The notes: generated by a model from the sequence alone, not told the origin. A stretch of 64,000 bases of DNA from Cyclina sinensis (GCA_012932295.1 JAAONU010000001.1:37727449-37791448); one strand, 5' to 3'; positions 1 to 12,838 are shown, counted from the stretch's first letter. Numbers and translations are program-made.

Positions 1-135
1 GAGCGTAAACTACGGTTTACGACATTAACCCATGATTTCGCTCGAAAATATAAGTTAATATTTGAAAAACTAGGTTTTACGTTTGAAAAACCTGGTTTAT
101 CAACCGTAAATCCTAGTTTTTCGACCGTAAACATA
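1..135. repeat. Short inverted/direct repeat cluster
   Basis: The segment GAAAAACTAGGTTTTACG near position 64 is almost exactly the reverse complement of CGTAAATCCTAGTTTTTC near 106 (one mismatch). Further GTAAAC/GGTTTA motifs surround it, including the small palindrome GTAAACTACGGTTTAC at 6-21. It looks like the edge of a foldback or palindromic repeat continuing beyond the left end of the window. No coding sense is visible. Confidence 0.5.
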
Positions 136-160
136 GGTTCACGTAATAGTTGGACAATTG

Positions 161-1559
161 GTTTGCCATATAGTCTGGGTAGACATACCTGCAAAGACAC
201 AGCAAACAGAGTTTTATCATGTAAAGATAATGCTGTAAAATTTTCCTTGTTTCTTAACCCAGTCACCTGCATGAGCTTGTTAACCAATCACTTTGTCACA
301 ATCCTCTTAAATCTATTTCATTATTCTGATATAAAATGGTATTTCCCTATGCTTTATGTTCATTCAGTAAAGTACGAAAGAGTAATCCACATTAATAAGG
401 ACTAAAATCACATAAAATGGAAGTTCGCATAAAAATTAATTATGCAATTACAGGTCTAATAAATAGGACAGGAAACAAGTAACAATTAAGCTCTAAATTA
501 GATAGACATAACGGAATTGTCAAAGATTTGCTTAAGTTATAATCAACCACAGATTGTTTTTAAGTAAAAAAAATAGGCAACTGGTATTATTACTTTAAAG
601 CGACTATTCAACTTTTTCATAAAAATAAACTTGAGATTCCCAGAGAAATTTACCAACCTTTTGAAACTATTAAACATGGCTTTTACAAACAATGAAAACT
701 TCCACTACTACACAAAACATTACTGTAAACTTTCATGAAAAGAAAAATATACTTACTTAGCGACAGACCTATTTGTATTTCCCATGTACACTGTAAACAA
801 TCAAATGACAGCTTAACATTAAACATTTCACCATTCATGCAGAGGATCAATAAATACACAGGTATCATGTTTCTAAAAATAGCCATTGGTTACCCCTATG
901 TACATTGCTTCTGTGTATCATAGAGAGGTCATAACAAAAAGCTGTGTATTTGTGTCAATTTCATGATGAATAAACAAGTAACAAAATCATGGATATATTC
1001 AGATGATGATGAAGCTGCTTGTGAAAAAACTGACCATCACTTCTGATTATCTTAAGATTATATTAAAATATTACATTACAATATTATTACTAAGTGTATA
1101 ACCCATCTGTTTGGAAATTAGGTAGTTCTCTATAATGTCAGATGCTAGTTATATCTCTGTATACATATTGTATAATTAAACTTAGTTAGAACACATTGTC
1201 GTTCTTACATTTATCAGGACATATAACGTAACACTGGATAAATGTTCAAACGTCCTGCAGTACACTCAAATTATTCTGTAAATGTCCAAAATGTAGGACA
1301 GACAAATTGCTGGACACTGATAATAAAATATCAAGTTCAACTGATAGTAATTTGATAACACGGTTGCCTTTACAGTTCAACTCAACAAACTGAACCTGTG
1401 GCTTCCTGGTAACATTCTTTATCATTTTACTTCTTTGCCTTATTACATCATCTCTGGCATGTAAAAATGATATGACATAACCATATACTTCCTTCATATT
1501 GATAATATATTAAACAGTTGTTAATGAATATTCTCTTATATCTATCACAAAATGTTACG
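161..1559. other. AT-rich non-coding stretch, nothing recognised
   Basis: Only short open frames are present (80 residues or fewer). None has a recognisable domain or good flanking splice sites on either strand. I see no repeat unit, RNA gene or element terminus here. Confidence 0.5.
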
Positions 1560-2735
1560 ACTTGTAAACCGACTTGCTATGAGTAAATACATTTACTTCC
1601 AGCATAAGATTTGTGAACCATTCCTGCTATGAGTAAAGACATTTACTTCCAGCTTAAGACTTGTGAACCATTCCTGCTATGAGTAAATACAATTACCTCC
1701 AGCAGATTTGTGAACCATTCATGCTATGACTAAATACAATTACCTCCAGCATAAGACTTGTGAACCATTCCTGCTATGAGTAAATACAATTACCTCCAGC
1801 ATAAGACTTGTAAACCATTCCTGCTATGAGTAAATACAATTACCTCCAGCATAAGATTTGTGAACCATTCATGCTACGAGTAAATACAATTACCTCCAGC
1901 ATAAGGCTTGTAAACCATTCCTGCTATGAGTAAATACATTTACCTCCAGCATAAGATTTGTGAACCATTCCTGCTATGAGTAAATACAATTACCTCCAGC
2001 ATAAGACTTGTAAACCATTCCTGCTATGAGTAAATACAATTACCTCCAGCATAAGACTTGTAAACCATTCCTGCTATGAGTAAATACATTTACCTCCAGC
2101 ATAAGACTTGTAAACCATTCCTGCTATGAGTAAATACAATTACCTCCAGCATAAGACTTGTAAACCATTCCTGCTATGAGTAAATACAATTACCTCCAGC
2201 ATAAGACTTGTAAACCATTCCTGCTATGAGTAAATACAATTACGTCCAGCATAAGACTTGTAAACCAGTCCTGCTATGAGTAAATACATTTACTTCCAGC
2301 ATAAGACTTGTAAACCATTTCTGTTAAGTATATTCATTTAGCTCCAGCATGACTTGTGAACAATTAATGCTGAGAAAGTGCATTTACTTCCAGCATAAGA
2401 CTTGTGAACCATTCCTGGTAAGTATATACATTTACTTCCAGCATAAGACTTGTGAACCATTCCTGGTAAGTGTATACATTTACTTCCAGCATAAGACTTG
2501 TGAACCATTCCTGGTAAGTATATACATTTACTTCCAGCATAAGACTTGTGAACCATTCCTGGTAAGTATATACATTTACTGCCAGCATAAGACTTGTGAA
2601 CCATTCCTGGTAAGTATATACATTTACTTCCAGCATAAGACTTGTGAACCATTCCTGGTAAGTATATACATTTACTTCCAGCCTAAGAGATGTGAAGCAT
2701 TCATGCTTTTAATAAATATATTTACTTCAGCAAGA
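1560..2735. repeat. Minisatellite, 50-bp unit changing to 48-bp unit
   Basis: From about 1560 to 2335 a 50-bp unit, recognisable by CTGCTATGAGTAAATAC and CCTCCAGCATAAGACTTG, repeats about 15 times with few substitutions. After a degenerate junction around 2336-2390 it becomes a 48-bp variant carrying CCTGGTAAGTATATACAT, about 6.5 copies to about 2690, with a decayed edge. Because 48 is divisible by 3, the second block stays open in several frames and gives 16-residue peptide repeats. These are a consequence of unit length, not a gene. The two blocks share the half CATTTACTTCCAGCATAAGACTTG and so have one origin. Confidence 0.9.
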
Positions 2736-5700
2736 TGTGTTGTTTTGTTGCTACACTTGCCTTAGTATGGAAGGAACAAATTTTTGCACTTGTAAACCTT
2801 CAATTAGCAAATGAAAACACATCTTAACCTTTAGGTGAACCAATTAAATAGTATTAGTAAAGAATTTTGTTTTAGTAAAGCCATAAAACTGACATCACTC
2901 TGCCTATTTTCATATTGTGTAAACATTTCATAGGCATGATATTTCTTTCACTTCAACGAAATCTTCTATTCATAAGTGTCCAAAATTAAATGTCAATGAC
3001 AGGCAGTTTCAGTCCTTTCCAAAATGTCTGCTTGCACTGGGTTTTGATGTGTACTACTGTATGTAATATTAGGTGCTAGTCTCTATACTAGTCATAAATA
3101 CTGAATACTTTCTTTTCAAAGATTAGTACTAACTAACCCTACATATCATTTAGCTGAAAGTGTTTCCCTGAAGGTTTAAAACAAACACATGAACTTCTTT
3201 ACCTAGCGTGTTAGCAAAATAAATAACATCTAATATTTACACAAAATTTATGATCAAATCTCTTAGTTGGTTTAGGATACACCTTGCTTATGTTGTGTTG
3301 TAGTCCTGATAATACATTATTTATAATAATAACTGCTGTATTTCACATAAAGGTTTTGGTCAATAAAAATTAGATAACCTTGAACTCTGAGATCAATGAC
3401 CTTGTCATGTGTCCTTGACCTCAAGCCATAAATGTATCAGCATCTTGTTGTTATGAGATTAACACAACTCTACTTAAGTTAATCATACCACCAACTTCAT
3501 ACTTACATTTTATTTTTTAATATACATTACTAATTATAAATGGTCTAAAGGCTTGCAAATTTTATAAAGGAAAATCCTCATGTATATTAAAAAGTGCAGC
3601 AGTCTTGTCTTTGTGCAACACTAACACGTCAAATAAATTTTTTTAACTGTAATGACATCACGGTCGAGCTCAACATTTCTCCTTCCATTTTAGTGTCACA
3701 TAGCTTTTAATACAATCAATGATTACCTGTCAGTCAGTTACAAAATTAGTTGGTATTTATGTCTAATAATTGTCAAAGTTACTTAAGGTGATCTGAGGAA
3801 ATACAGATATCTCCAGACTCGGCAACTACTTTAAAAGTTATACAGATTGACTGAAATCACATGAAATGACAGGATGAATCTACAGGAAGTGTCTTAAATC
3901 ACCTGTTACACTGATAGGTAGAGCCACAATAAGCATTCTGTAGTCTAGTCTTTGATGTAGGAAGGTATATTATGGAAACTAAAGTGAAATATTTTACTTT
4001 TGCGGTTCGCAATACTTACCCTCTCAATGTATAAAATGGACATTTTACTTTAGAACAACAAGACAACCAATAGCATACATAATATTTAATCCTGACAAAG
4101 TGATTACAAGTTCAAAGACACTGACTGATACATGAATTCATTAATTAAACAGAAAGCATATAAAAAGTGCTAAAATAAAGAGACATACAGGATTTTTTCT
4201 AGAAAATAAGAACCAGTGACAATTTTAAGAAATTTATATTTTCAGTGAGTTTTTTTTTGTCTTTTGAACTTTGATACAAGAACACCTACTGATGATCTAT
4301 AAATGGAAGCACAAAAAAAGAACCAATTATTGCACTGTGAAGTACTTATATTCATCTAGCTGATTCAAATACATTTAGTACCAAAATAAATTGCATAGAA
4401 AAAACAACTTTTATCTGTATTTCTGAGAAGGCAGTATATATACGTAACACTTAAATCACTAGGAACGGCAACACAAGAAGTAATCACAAATAGTGTCTTA
4501 CTTTACTTAATAACATACAGTAATGTTTATTTTAAGTCAGACTATTTCTGTATTATGACATGGTCTGCACCTGATTGACTTCCCTTTCAGGAACAAACGA
4601 GTTTGAATGTGTAACCAGACAGTAAAACTACTTCTTTGAAATATCTGTTACTAACTAGATATTTCTAGAATACGACCAAGAACACTAAGGTGTTGTCAGG
4701 GAGACAGAAACTTTTCACCTACAAACTGCAACAAAAATTGATGACATCACAAATGAAAGTTCAAAGGCACAAAAATATAAGGTACTGTCTTGGGCTGATT
4801 GAATGCTAAACCTTTTTAATGATGATTTCAATACTTAACACTAAAATTAAGGTAACCTAGGTGCGAAAAGTAATCAGTTTGATGAAATGTGACTTTGGTG
4901 GCAAAATTAATGCGAAGCATTCTGTTCAACTTAAGCCTTTTTTAAAAATGCCTATAAAATCTTTTTCATCCTACAGAAACTCAGATATTGATGCAAAATG
5001 ACCTCAAATGCAAATTAATGTTTCAACAATTTCAATTCTGCTTATACATGTATACATGACATAGCAAAATGTGACTATGTAAACTGATATGAAAATAGAT
5101 GTGTTTACAACAAAACTACACTGGAAACATCGCACAATTATGCACCATAAAATGTTTTAAGCACTGTCATAAGATATTTAACACTATCTCCTTAAACTTC
5201 CTAAATCTTCCAAAAAAAGCAAGCTTTTTAAATCACCGATTTTCAAGTTTAACTTTAAACACTTGTAAACACTTAGAAAGAAAGTTTTTGTTCAACAAAG
5301 TTGTATACAGAAAGCTGTAAAAAATATTAGCCAATCAATAAATATACTATCTAAGTAAAAACTGTGGGCACCTCAAAGGCTTATAGGAGAAATAAATTCA
5401 GATTTCAATAAAACTGAACATACACAGTACAATGTCTTATGTAGCAATACAAATATACTCATACATATACAGCAATGTGCATTCGTTTTACCAGTAACTG
5501 TTGAAATTCCTAACAGATTCCTTACATTTTATTATTATTATTTTGAAGTCATTTAAGTTCAGAAAGTGTAACTGTATGTGTCTTAAAATGATACAGCCCT
5601 GACTGGCATTTGTTTTTGTTCCCTGGCCTCTGATTTATAGCACATTCATAAAGCACTTTACAACAAAATAAAATCAATGCAAATCACTCAAATGGATTGA

Positions 5701-6580
5701 TAAATTCTCTAAAAGCATATTTTGGTGACATGCTGATTTAACTGGCAGCACAAATCATGTATCGAGTTTTATACTTTTGTTAAGGGACCTTTAGTACAAC
5801 AGTAACTTCCTTTTACTCCTGAGCAACACTTTCCAAAAGAGTTGAAATGAGACAATGTTTCAGAGGCAAGTCCTTTGTTCGTCATGAAGCATACAACTTC
5901 AAGTAACAATGCCTTTTAATAAACCTGGTCACTATCATAAAACTAAACTATTTGCTACTTAGCAGATATATCTGAATATAATTATGAAACATTACCTGGA
6001 ATCTTTAATGAGCTAGATAAAAAAGTCTGATGACACTTTTTTTATGAGCAAAAGGAATGCTGCAGGTGTATATAAAACATAAATTTATCTTGTAAATACA
6101 TGTGAATAATTGCATTATTTGATAACACTGAATATACCATATATTTCTTAATATGTGTACAGCTGATTTTTTTTATACTGAAACACTGTAAACAACTTGA
6201 CAATCCTCAATGCCAAAGGCTATTAAAGCTGCAATTACCCATTAACAAAAACAAGAGACCACTAATAAACAAAACATGTGCCTGGGAGTGAAATGTTATG
6301 AACTGAAAAATCCAGAAACGGAACTAAAAAAACTAAATATGGAAGAAAAATTATGCATCAATATTACTGAGTGAGACTAGAAAAAATGTTTAGCTAGGTA
6401 CATCTAAATCATAATGATTTTAGTTTTTCTAAAAATTAAATAGGCAAACAAAGTTAGCTAGATTCTATCATAATTTTGTGACACTGGAAGTAAATTCTTT
6501 CAGCAGTTCAATGTTTTTTTTATTTATGACCATGCAACTCTTTCACTGCAAATTGTTATCACATTAAAACTTCCCATACG
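2736..6580 (-). other. Gene-free region, probably partly RhoGDI 3' UTR
   Basis: No open frame longer than 73 residues and no domain is recognisable. The region lies directly downstream, on the minus strand, of the RhoGDI stop codon at 6581-6583. Several TTTATT hexamers (AATAAA on the minus strand, for example near 6521) could serve as poly(A) signals. I cannot choose the real 3' end from sequence alone, so only an unknown part of this span is likely to be transcribed as 3' UTR. Confidence 0.4.
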
Positions 6581-9500
6581 TTAATCTTTCCAGTCCTTCT
6601 TTATTTCAAACTTCCAATCCCACTCCAGAATCTTGTTTTTATCGTCATCAGTAAAACAACTTTTCACTTTATAATCGCCACGCTGCATCATTCCACTGGG
6701 GAATTCTTCTTCTGCAGTTTTGTATGTATAGACCTCAAGTTTAGGGGAATAGCTGCCTACCATGTATTCTGCCTTAGCTGGAAAATAATGTTTATTTACA
6801 ATGCAAACAATATAAAAAATGTTTCTTAATTGCCAATGTAAACTAGAAATGGGTTTTTGATTGAACAAAAACATATGTCTCCCCCCAGCCAGTTGCTGCA
6901 GGTAGCATTGAGTCAGACGATTGTAAAATTTGACATTTAACCTCCAAGTGTGACCTTGACCTTGAGACACTGCACCCGCAAAGTGGGTTCTGCACGTCAC
7001 CTTGATGAGGTGAACATCTGACCCAAGTTTCATAAAAATCCTTCAAGAGCTATTGAAGATATAGAGCGGACACAATTTTGTGGCATTTGACATTTAACCT
7101 CCAAGTGTGACCTTGACCTTTAGACACCACACCCGCAAAGTGGGTTCTGCATGTCGCCTTGATGAGGTGAACATCTGACCCAAGTTTCATAAAAATCCTT
7201 CAAGGGCTTTGGAAGATACAGAGCGGACACGATTTTGTGGCATTTGACATTTAACCTCCAAGTGTGACCTTGCCCTTGAGATACCACACTCGCAAAGTGG
7301 GTTCTGCACGTCGCCTTGATGAGGTGAACATCTAACCCAAGTTTCATAAAAATCCTTCAAGGGCTTTGGAAGATACAGAGCGGACACGATTTTGTGACGG
7401 ACAGACAGACAGACGGACGGACAACCGGGGGAAAAACAATATGTCTCCCCCATTTTTGGGGGGAGACATAACAAGCATACTAGCTTTTATGCATAACTGT
7501 CTACATTTTGTTAAAAATAGCCACGCCCACCTTTTTCAAGTTAGGTATAATGGTTCAGTGCACATCGACCTATAATTGTAATTTGTATATATACAACGTC
7601 TGACAACTGCGTCAGGGAACTGATTTTTTGGCTCAGTGGTCTAGAGCAATGGCTTTCAATACAGGAGGACCCGAGTTTGAATCTTGCTCAAGGTGGTCTA
7701 TACCAACCCACATTGCATCTTTCAGTTATGAATTGTCATGTCTGTATTTAAGATGGGGCTTGTCTGGGATAACCCCTTTGATTTAGTAGTAATAAAAATT
7801 GCCTCAAGATTTCTGGTATAAAAATAAACCACACCATTCCTCATCATAAACGATGACTTTCTCACGAGGGGGTGTGTTAAGGTCCAGTGCATCCAAGCCT
7901 ATAATTGTATAAATACAACCTCTGACAGTTGCATCAGGTAACAGATTTTTTGGCTTTTTGGATAAGGCATTGGTTTCTGATGCAGCAGGACCCCAAGTTC
8001 AAACCCCGCTCTAGGTGATCTTTTCCAAGATGCATCAGGATATCTCTGTTTCAAATTTTCATGTATGTAAGATTAAGCTAACAATCTGTGTCATTTTACA
8101 CAGGGGAGAAAATAGTTTCTTAGTAACAAACATGAGAAACCTTGCCCAAAAATTATGAAGACCCATCTAAACACATAAACGAAAGGGCTTATTCACAAAT
8201 AAATGCCAAGTGAGCTTTCAATCTACTTGACCAAGTGAGCTTTCTATCTGCTGGGCTAAGTGAAGATGAAATTATGCCCGACACTTACTGGTCAAAGGTC
8301 CCCTGCTGATTTTATTGATCAGTCTCAAGCCAGCAACAATTTCCCTCTGGACATTGAAGGTGATCATAAGCCTGTACTTGGCTCCCTCTTTTACTATAAA
8401 CTTCATATCCTTCAACTGGCTCTGGTCTGAAAAATTCAGTAGCACATCAAGTATAATTTGCATTTTGCAGGAATTATAGCCACATGATGAAATTAAGAAA
8501 AGGTGGTTGTTCTTTTTCTACATGAGTTGAGGGTATCTCTAATTCAGCATTATTTCAATCAATATTTCAACAACTAGGAACATCTTAATCAACTTAATAT
8601 AATTATTTTTCTGTATTCATACCAACATTTTGTTAAAAGAAGAGGCCACACACCTCATAAAAAACCCACTAATATTCCCAAATAAAATGGTTAGAGCATC
8701 TGACTCCTGACATGGAGGTCACTTGTTCAAATCCCATCAGAAATGAGATTCTTCAGAGACTTTCTGCATTCCACACTTTTGGTATGATTACATGAGTGAA
8801 TCCAGGAAACAGTCATTTAGTGAGATAAATATAAGTTCCAAGTACTTGTTTCCCATACAATATATTACATACAGGTTCAAACTAAAACAAAATAAATTTA
8901 GAGTACAGCTAGCTAACAGCCCTCTTCAACACGTATGTGCTTACTGGCTGTAAATTTACTTGATCATAGAACAATGTCACATGTCCCTTCTGTGTAACAA
9001 GTATTTAAGATATACTGTGACAGTAAATGAAAACTTTCCATCATTTCTCCATGTGCTTTCAATCTTACAATGCTTGAACTCTAAAAACTAGCAAAGATGC
9101 AAAAATAGGACTTGAATGTGCTTCTACCGTGTAGAAAGGTAAGTATTAAAAAGGAACACACAGAAAAGTATGTTAAGTCGAAAAAATAAAATCCTGCTGT
9201 GATTTACATACCTTCAAGATCTATTTCTTTGTCTGATCGCCCTTCGACTAAAATTGACATTTTTCGTAAAATTACTTTCCTTGCATCATTTGGCCCTGTA
9301 AAAGTGAACAATGATAATTTTAGTACAGACAAATCTTTATAACCTATTGTGTAGGACAGTGCCCTTAGGTTGCGCAATACATGCCAAAAGGGTTGTACTG
9401 TTAATGGGAGATGGTTGAAAACAGTTCTGGTACTGTTACTTTTTTTACTTTCCTTTAGAATCTATATTTTGGAATACTGTTATGAACACGTACTCTTCAG

Positions 9501-10060
9501 ATACATGTACTTTATAACAAACTTGATTTCACTGGGCACAAGAATTGCCAACAGATATATTCAAGAGCAGATAATTTCCCAAAGCAAATATTAAGCATAC
9601 CTAATCTACATGTAAAATGTGTAAGAAATTCCATTTCAAGCAAATGTGACATGTAGAGGAGTTACCAGCACATGAAATGGACCAGATGTGCCATCTCACA
9701 GTGTAGAAAACTTCCAGTGTATTTAAAAATTTCCTTGTTTCAAGATGTTATCTTTAATAATAATAGGTAGATAAATGATTTACATTTAGACTTAAGAGAT
9801 AAATGATATTATTTCATCAACTTAATAGCAGATCTGCAATAAAGGACTGGCTTGAGCCTTTAACAATTCTTACAGAAAACGGCTTCCTTCATAGCTGCCT
9901 CTCCCAGAAGTTGTTCTTTATATTTCCTGAGACTCTCATCTTCTTCATCAGTTTTCAGAATTTGTTCAATGGTCTTCTCTGCTGGAGGTTTGTAAGCTAC
10001 TTTAGGCCCTTCCTCTTCCTCCTCTTCTACATTCTGGACTTTTTCCTCACTCTCGGCCAT
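6581..10060 (-). CDS. RhoGDI: Rho GDP-dissociation inhibitor (RhoGDI), 4 coding exons, 201 aa
   Basis: This cytosolic chaperone extracts prenylated Rho, Rac and Cdc42 from membranes and holds them in the GDP state. Coding exons on the minus strand are 10060-9874, 9295-9212, 8426-8289 and 6777-6581. They total 606 nt, with junction phases 1, 1 and 1 that join cleanly (donors GTAAGA, GTATGT, GTAAGT). The start is the ATG at 10060 opening MAESEEKVQNV, followed by an acidic E-run. Family hallmarks are YKPPAEKTIEQI and DEEDESLRKYKEQLLG (N-terminal GTPase-binding arm), then the immunoglobulin-like fold with KFIVKEGAKYRL, REIVAG, YMVGSYSPK and FTDDDKN, and the C-terminal IKKDWKD. Length matches the family (about 200 aa). 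The residue spanning the first junction becomes Trp (T|GG), where homologues are variable. Introns hold a tandem-core element (6870-7472) and tRNA-like repeats (7550-8850). Identity is very secure; exon edges are hand-called. Confidence 0.95.
6870..7472. repeat. Dispersed element with terminal inverted repeats and about 150-bp tandem core (RhoGDI intron)
   Basis: The left end reads ATATGTCTCCCCCC near 6873. The right end is ATATGTCTCCCCCATTTTTG followed at once by GGGGGGAGACATA (7439-7470), so the terminus folds on itself. The core has about three copies of a unit starting GACATTTAACCTCCAAGTG and including TGACCTTGACCTTGAGACAC and AACATCTGACCCAAGTTTC. A short (GACG/GACA)n stretch lies at 7396-7424. 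No transposase is encoded, so it would be non-autonomous. Confidence 0.75.
7550..8050 (+). repeat. Two copies of a tRNA-like (SINE-type) repeat
   Basis: Two stretches (about 7553-7720 and 7880-8030) share CAGTGCA..., CCTATAATTGTA, TACAAC.TCTGACA, GCATCAGG/GCGTCAGG and GATTTTTTGGCT. Each has a tRNA-like core: GGCTCAGTGGTCTAGAGCA resembles an A box, and GAGTTTGAATC or AAGTTCAAACC resembles a B box. Neither forms a convincing complete tRNA cloverleaf. A tRNA-derived SINE duplicated in tandem is the simplest reading. It lies in a RhoGDI intron. Confidence 0.5.
8686..8830 (+). repeat. tRNA-like SINE fragment in RhoGDI intron
   Basis: ATGGTTAGAGCATCTGACTC followed by GGTCACTTGTTCAAATCCCA matches the A-box/anticodon-arm and B-box arrangement of a tRNA. 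The 5' acceptor strand is missing and the 3' side runs into unrelated AT-rich sequence. Probably a decayed tRNA-derived SINE, not a functional tRNA gene. Confidence 0.4.
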
Positions 10061-10099
10061 GGTAACCTACCTTGTTACTAACAACCTTTAACTAGGTAC
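10061..10099 (-). other. RhoGDI: RhoGDI 5' UTR part of the start-codon exon
   Basis: Reading the minus strand, a polypyrimidine tract followed by TTTCAG ends at 10100, giving an acceptor 39 nt upstream of the RhoGDI ATG. At least one untranslated exon should therefore lie further upstream (higher coordinates). A candidate ends at 13444, where the minus strand reads TTAGA|GTAAGT. Inferred from splice signals only. Confidence 0.45.
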
Positions 10100-10319
10100 C
10101 TGAAATAAAGATTTGAAATCATGAGCACAAGACAGGAATTTGAAAGAAAATATACACATGTAGTAACACACATGTACCATACAGGTAAAGAAGGCATCGG
10201 ATTTTCTGCACTGAAGTGGTTTCAGCCAATCGGTGGTCATAACCTGACAGCAAAAAGTTACAGAAAAAAATAAATACCCAAGTCAGACATGTAAGACAAT
10301 TAACACTAAGAGTGGGTTT

Positions 10320-11465
10320 TTTTTTGCCGAAATATTTATTGATATTCGGCCCCTTTCCCCAAGAAACGGCAAAAATCCCCACCGTCAAGAGAAAACAATT
10401 GCGAAATTTTGATGGTTGATAGCATTTCTTTTAACTGCCTATGCACTCTATTATGCTTCACGATATTTTCTTCACATTTTATGCCAATTCCTAGTTCATT
10501 AAACATAAAGCAGCGAGTGAAAATCTGGGAAAAATTCTGTCTGCAGGGTGTTCGTTTGACCCGAGGTCTCGGGTCTTGACCAGCGAAAATTCTCAAATAC
10601 ACTCATTTGACCCGACAAAAAACCAACCCGCGAGTCATATTTGACTCGTGAGAAATATCCACGGCTGCATGTGAACTTTGTGAAATTTTGATGGTTGATA
10701 GCATTTCTTCTGACTGCCTATGCACTCTGTTATGCTTATGATATTTTCTTCAAGTTTTTATGTCAATTACAGCCAGTACTAAGTTTATAAAACATGAACC
10801 AGCGAGTAAAAATCTCGGATAAATTCTGTTTGTCATATATCTCCCCGACATCGACGTATTTTAGTATTTATAGAAAACAGAGTCTTTGATTCTCTATACA
10901 AGGCAAACTCACAGCATACAGTTAACTTATTATTAATTTGATTGTAAGTACCAGTTTGCATCTAAGTAAATATAAACATACAAAGTCTTAACTCTGCATA
11001 ATTTCTAACCTGCCTAAAATAGTCAGTATTGACTAGGCCAGTAATAAGTTGAAACCTAAATCAGGGAAAAAAGAGACTAGGGCCTTGTTCACATGCAATT
11101 ACATTTTTTTTGTGAGGAATATGAGTGACAGTCATAATGATAGCTCCAATGGGTCCACCTAATGGGCACTGACCCCCTTCCCCAAAAACTGTAAAAAAAA
11201 CCCCACAGATTAATTAGGGTGTTATAAACATTGTTTTAACTTGAATTTAAAGAGGTTTGTAAATATTACTCTGACCCTTGCATATTTCAGTTTGACCCTT
11301 GAAAATCTCAGTTTGACCCTTGAAAGTCTTATCTGATGGGTCATTGACCCTCGAGTTTCAGAGGCTACCGAACACCCTGGTCTGTCATATATTTCTGCAA
11401 CACCGTCGTATTTTAGTATTTATAGAAAACAGTTTCTTGGACAGGAGACTCTTTACAAGGCAAAC
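10320..11465. repeat. Duplicated non-coding blocks upstream of RhoGDI
   Basis: Block A (about 10397-10545) and block B (about 10677-10832) share AATTTTGATGGTTGATAGCA, GACTGCCTATGCACTCT and CAGCGAGT.AAAATCT. The tail of B (CGTATTTTAGTATTTATAGA, AAGGCAAACT) recurs at about 11385-11465. The stretches before A and before the third block share CCCCTTCCCCAA and repeated TTTGACCC motifs. This is at least a three-way local duplication of one non-coding unit. In between, 11010-11052 holds a short copy of the retrotransposon tail seen at 12780-12830. Confidence 0.6.
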
Positions 11466-11618
11466 TTAACAATAAGTTAATTTAATAAGATGAGTGGTCA
11501 TTATTTGCTGTACACAAGTGCTGAAATAACAAATTATGGCTATTTTTTAAAGTTCTTCAAACAAATTTATTCTGAATTTGCCTCTTTACATTAATACATA
11601 TTACAATTTCATTTCTTT

Positions 11619-12838
11619 CAGGAAGTGTCAGGAGCCAGGTGCGTCTATTTGCCGACGACACCATAGTCTATTTAACAATTAAATCACAAGCATCTCAGAA
11701 TACACAGGAAAAAGAAACCGGTCATCTTTCCGTACACCCTACATAACACTATACTGACAACCACAGAAAATGCAAAATACTTAGGAGTTACTATAAGTAG
11801 CAACCTAAACTGGTCATCCCATATAAACAATATCACAAACAAAGCAAAAAACAGCTTAAGGTTCATCAGACGAAATGTCAAAACACAAAACAAACAACTC
11901 AAAGAAGCAGCATACAAAACATATGTAAGACCACAGGTTGACTACTGCTCAACCATTTGGCATCCATGGCAAAAATATCTCACATACAGAACAGAAATGG
12001 TCCAGAGGTCAGCCACAAGGTAAGTTCATAATGATTACCACTATTCTCAGCTTAAGCATGACGTCATTCTAGCTATTTACCAATTAGATAACAGTAACTA
12101 AATAATTTAAGTATTCGGTTGTCGGTCGTTACTCGGACTTTATCGTTGGAGCCTATGTGACTTTAAAGTCGTTTGTTATGAAACCCAACAACTATAATTA
12201 ATTAGAATCATTAAAAATGCACTTATCAGGCTGTAGGTCTCGGAAATTAAGGCAGTTTCTTTTGTTATATGTTCTAGTTTTTTGTAATTTTTAATCTTGA
12301 AGTTACATATAGCTCAACAATAAAATCCGAGTTACACCCAAGTACCGATATACTACCTTTAAAAAGTACCTGGATGTGTAAAGCCAAGAATACAAGCAGT
12401 GTAACAAACATGATCAAAGAACTAAAATGGTCAACTTTAGAACAAAGGCGAAACCATGCCAGCCTGGTCATGCTACACAAAATAAAAAATAACCAGGTCA
12501 ATGCCGATCACAATCACCTTACAAACACAAGAAACAGCAAATTCCTCATCCCACAATCAAAAACACAACATCACATGAACTCATTCTTCCCAAGGACTAT
12601 ACGACTCCGGAACAAATTACTGACCGAGATTAAGGCTACCCTAACTGTGCCAGCTTTTATCAGTGGACTAAACAAGTTTTATAGGTTTAAATATTTAAAA
12701 TAAATGTTTAAGTAAGATCTTCAGTTAAATCTTGTTTCTTTGTTATTATCTTTTATAATTTTAATGTTCCTGACACGCCCTGCCTAGTATAGTCAGTATT
12801 GACTTTTGGCAGTAATAAGTTGAAGCTTTCATTATAAA
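11619..12838 (+). pseudogene. Broken non-LTR retrotransposon (jockey/CR1-like RT 3' part)
   Basis: Translation in successive frames gives SVRSQVRLFADDTIVYL (the reverse-transcriptase FADD box), then KYLGVTISSNLNWSSHINN and AYKTYVRPQVDYCSTIWHP, and after an interruption NTSSVTNMIKELKWSTLEQR and FFPRTIRLRNKL to a stop near 12703. These are in the right order for the C-terminal half of a LINE reverse transcriptase. The palm upstream of FADD is missing, about 35 residues are deleted near 11700, and about 350 bp of unrelated sequence (about 12020-12370) splits the reading frame. The tail at 12780-12830 (CCTGCCTAGTATAGTCAG...) has a second copy at 11010-11052. Dead copy. Confidence 0.85.

Noticed and set aside
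2338..2765. Repetitive proteins of 16-residue units (MVHKSYAGSKCIYLPG, and the opposite strand)
   Set aside because: Produced by the 48-bp minisatellite unit being a multiple of 3. The adjacent 50-bp block of the same family is not open.
9370..9594. 74-residue hydrophobic open frame on the plus strand in a RhoGDI intron
   Set aside because: No start context or similarity. AT-rich DNA gives such frames by chance.
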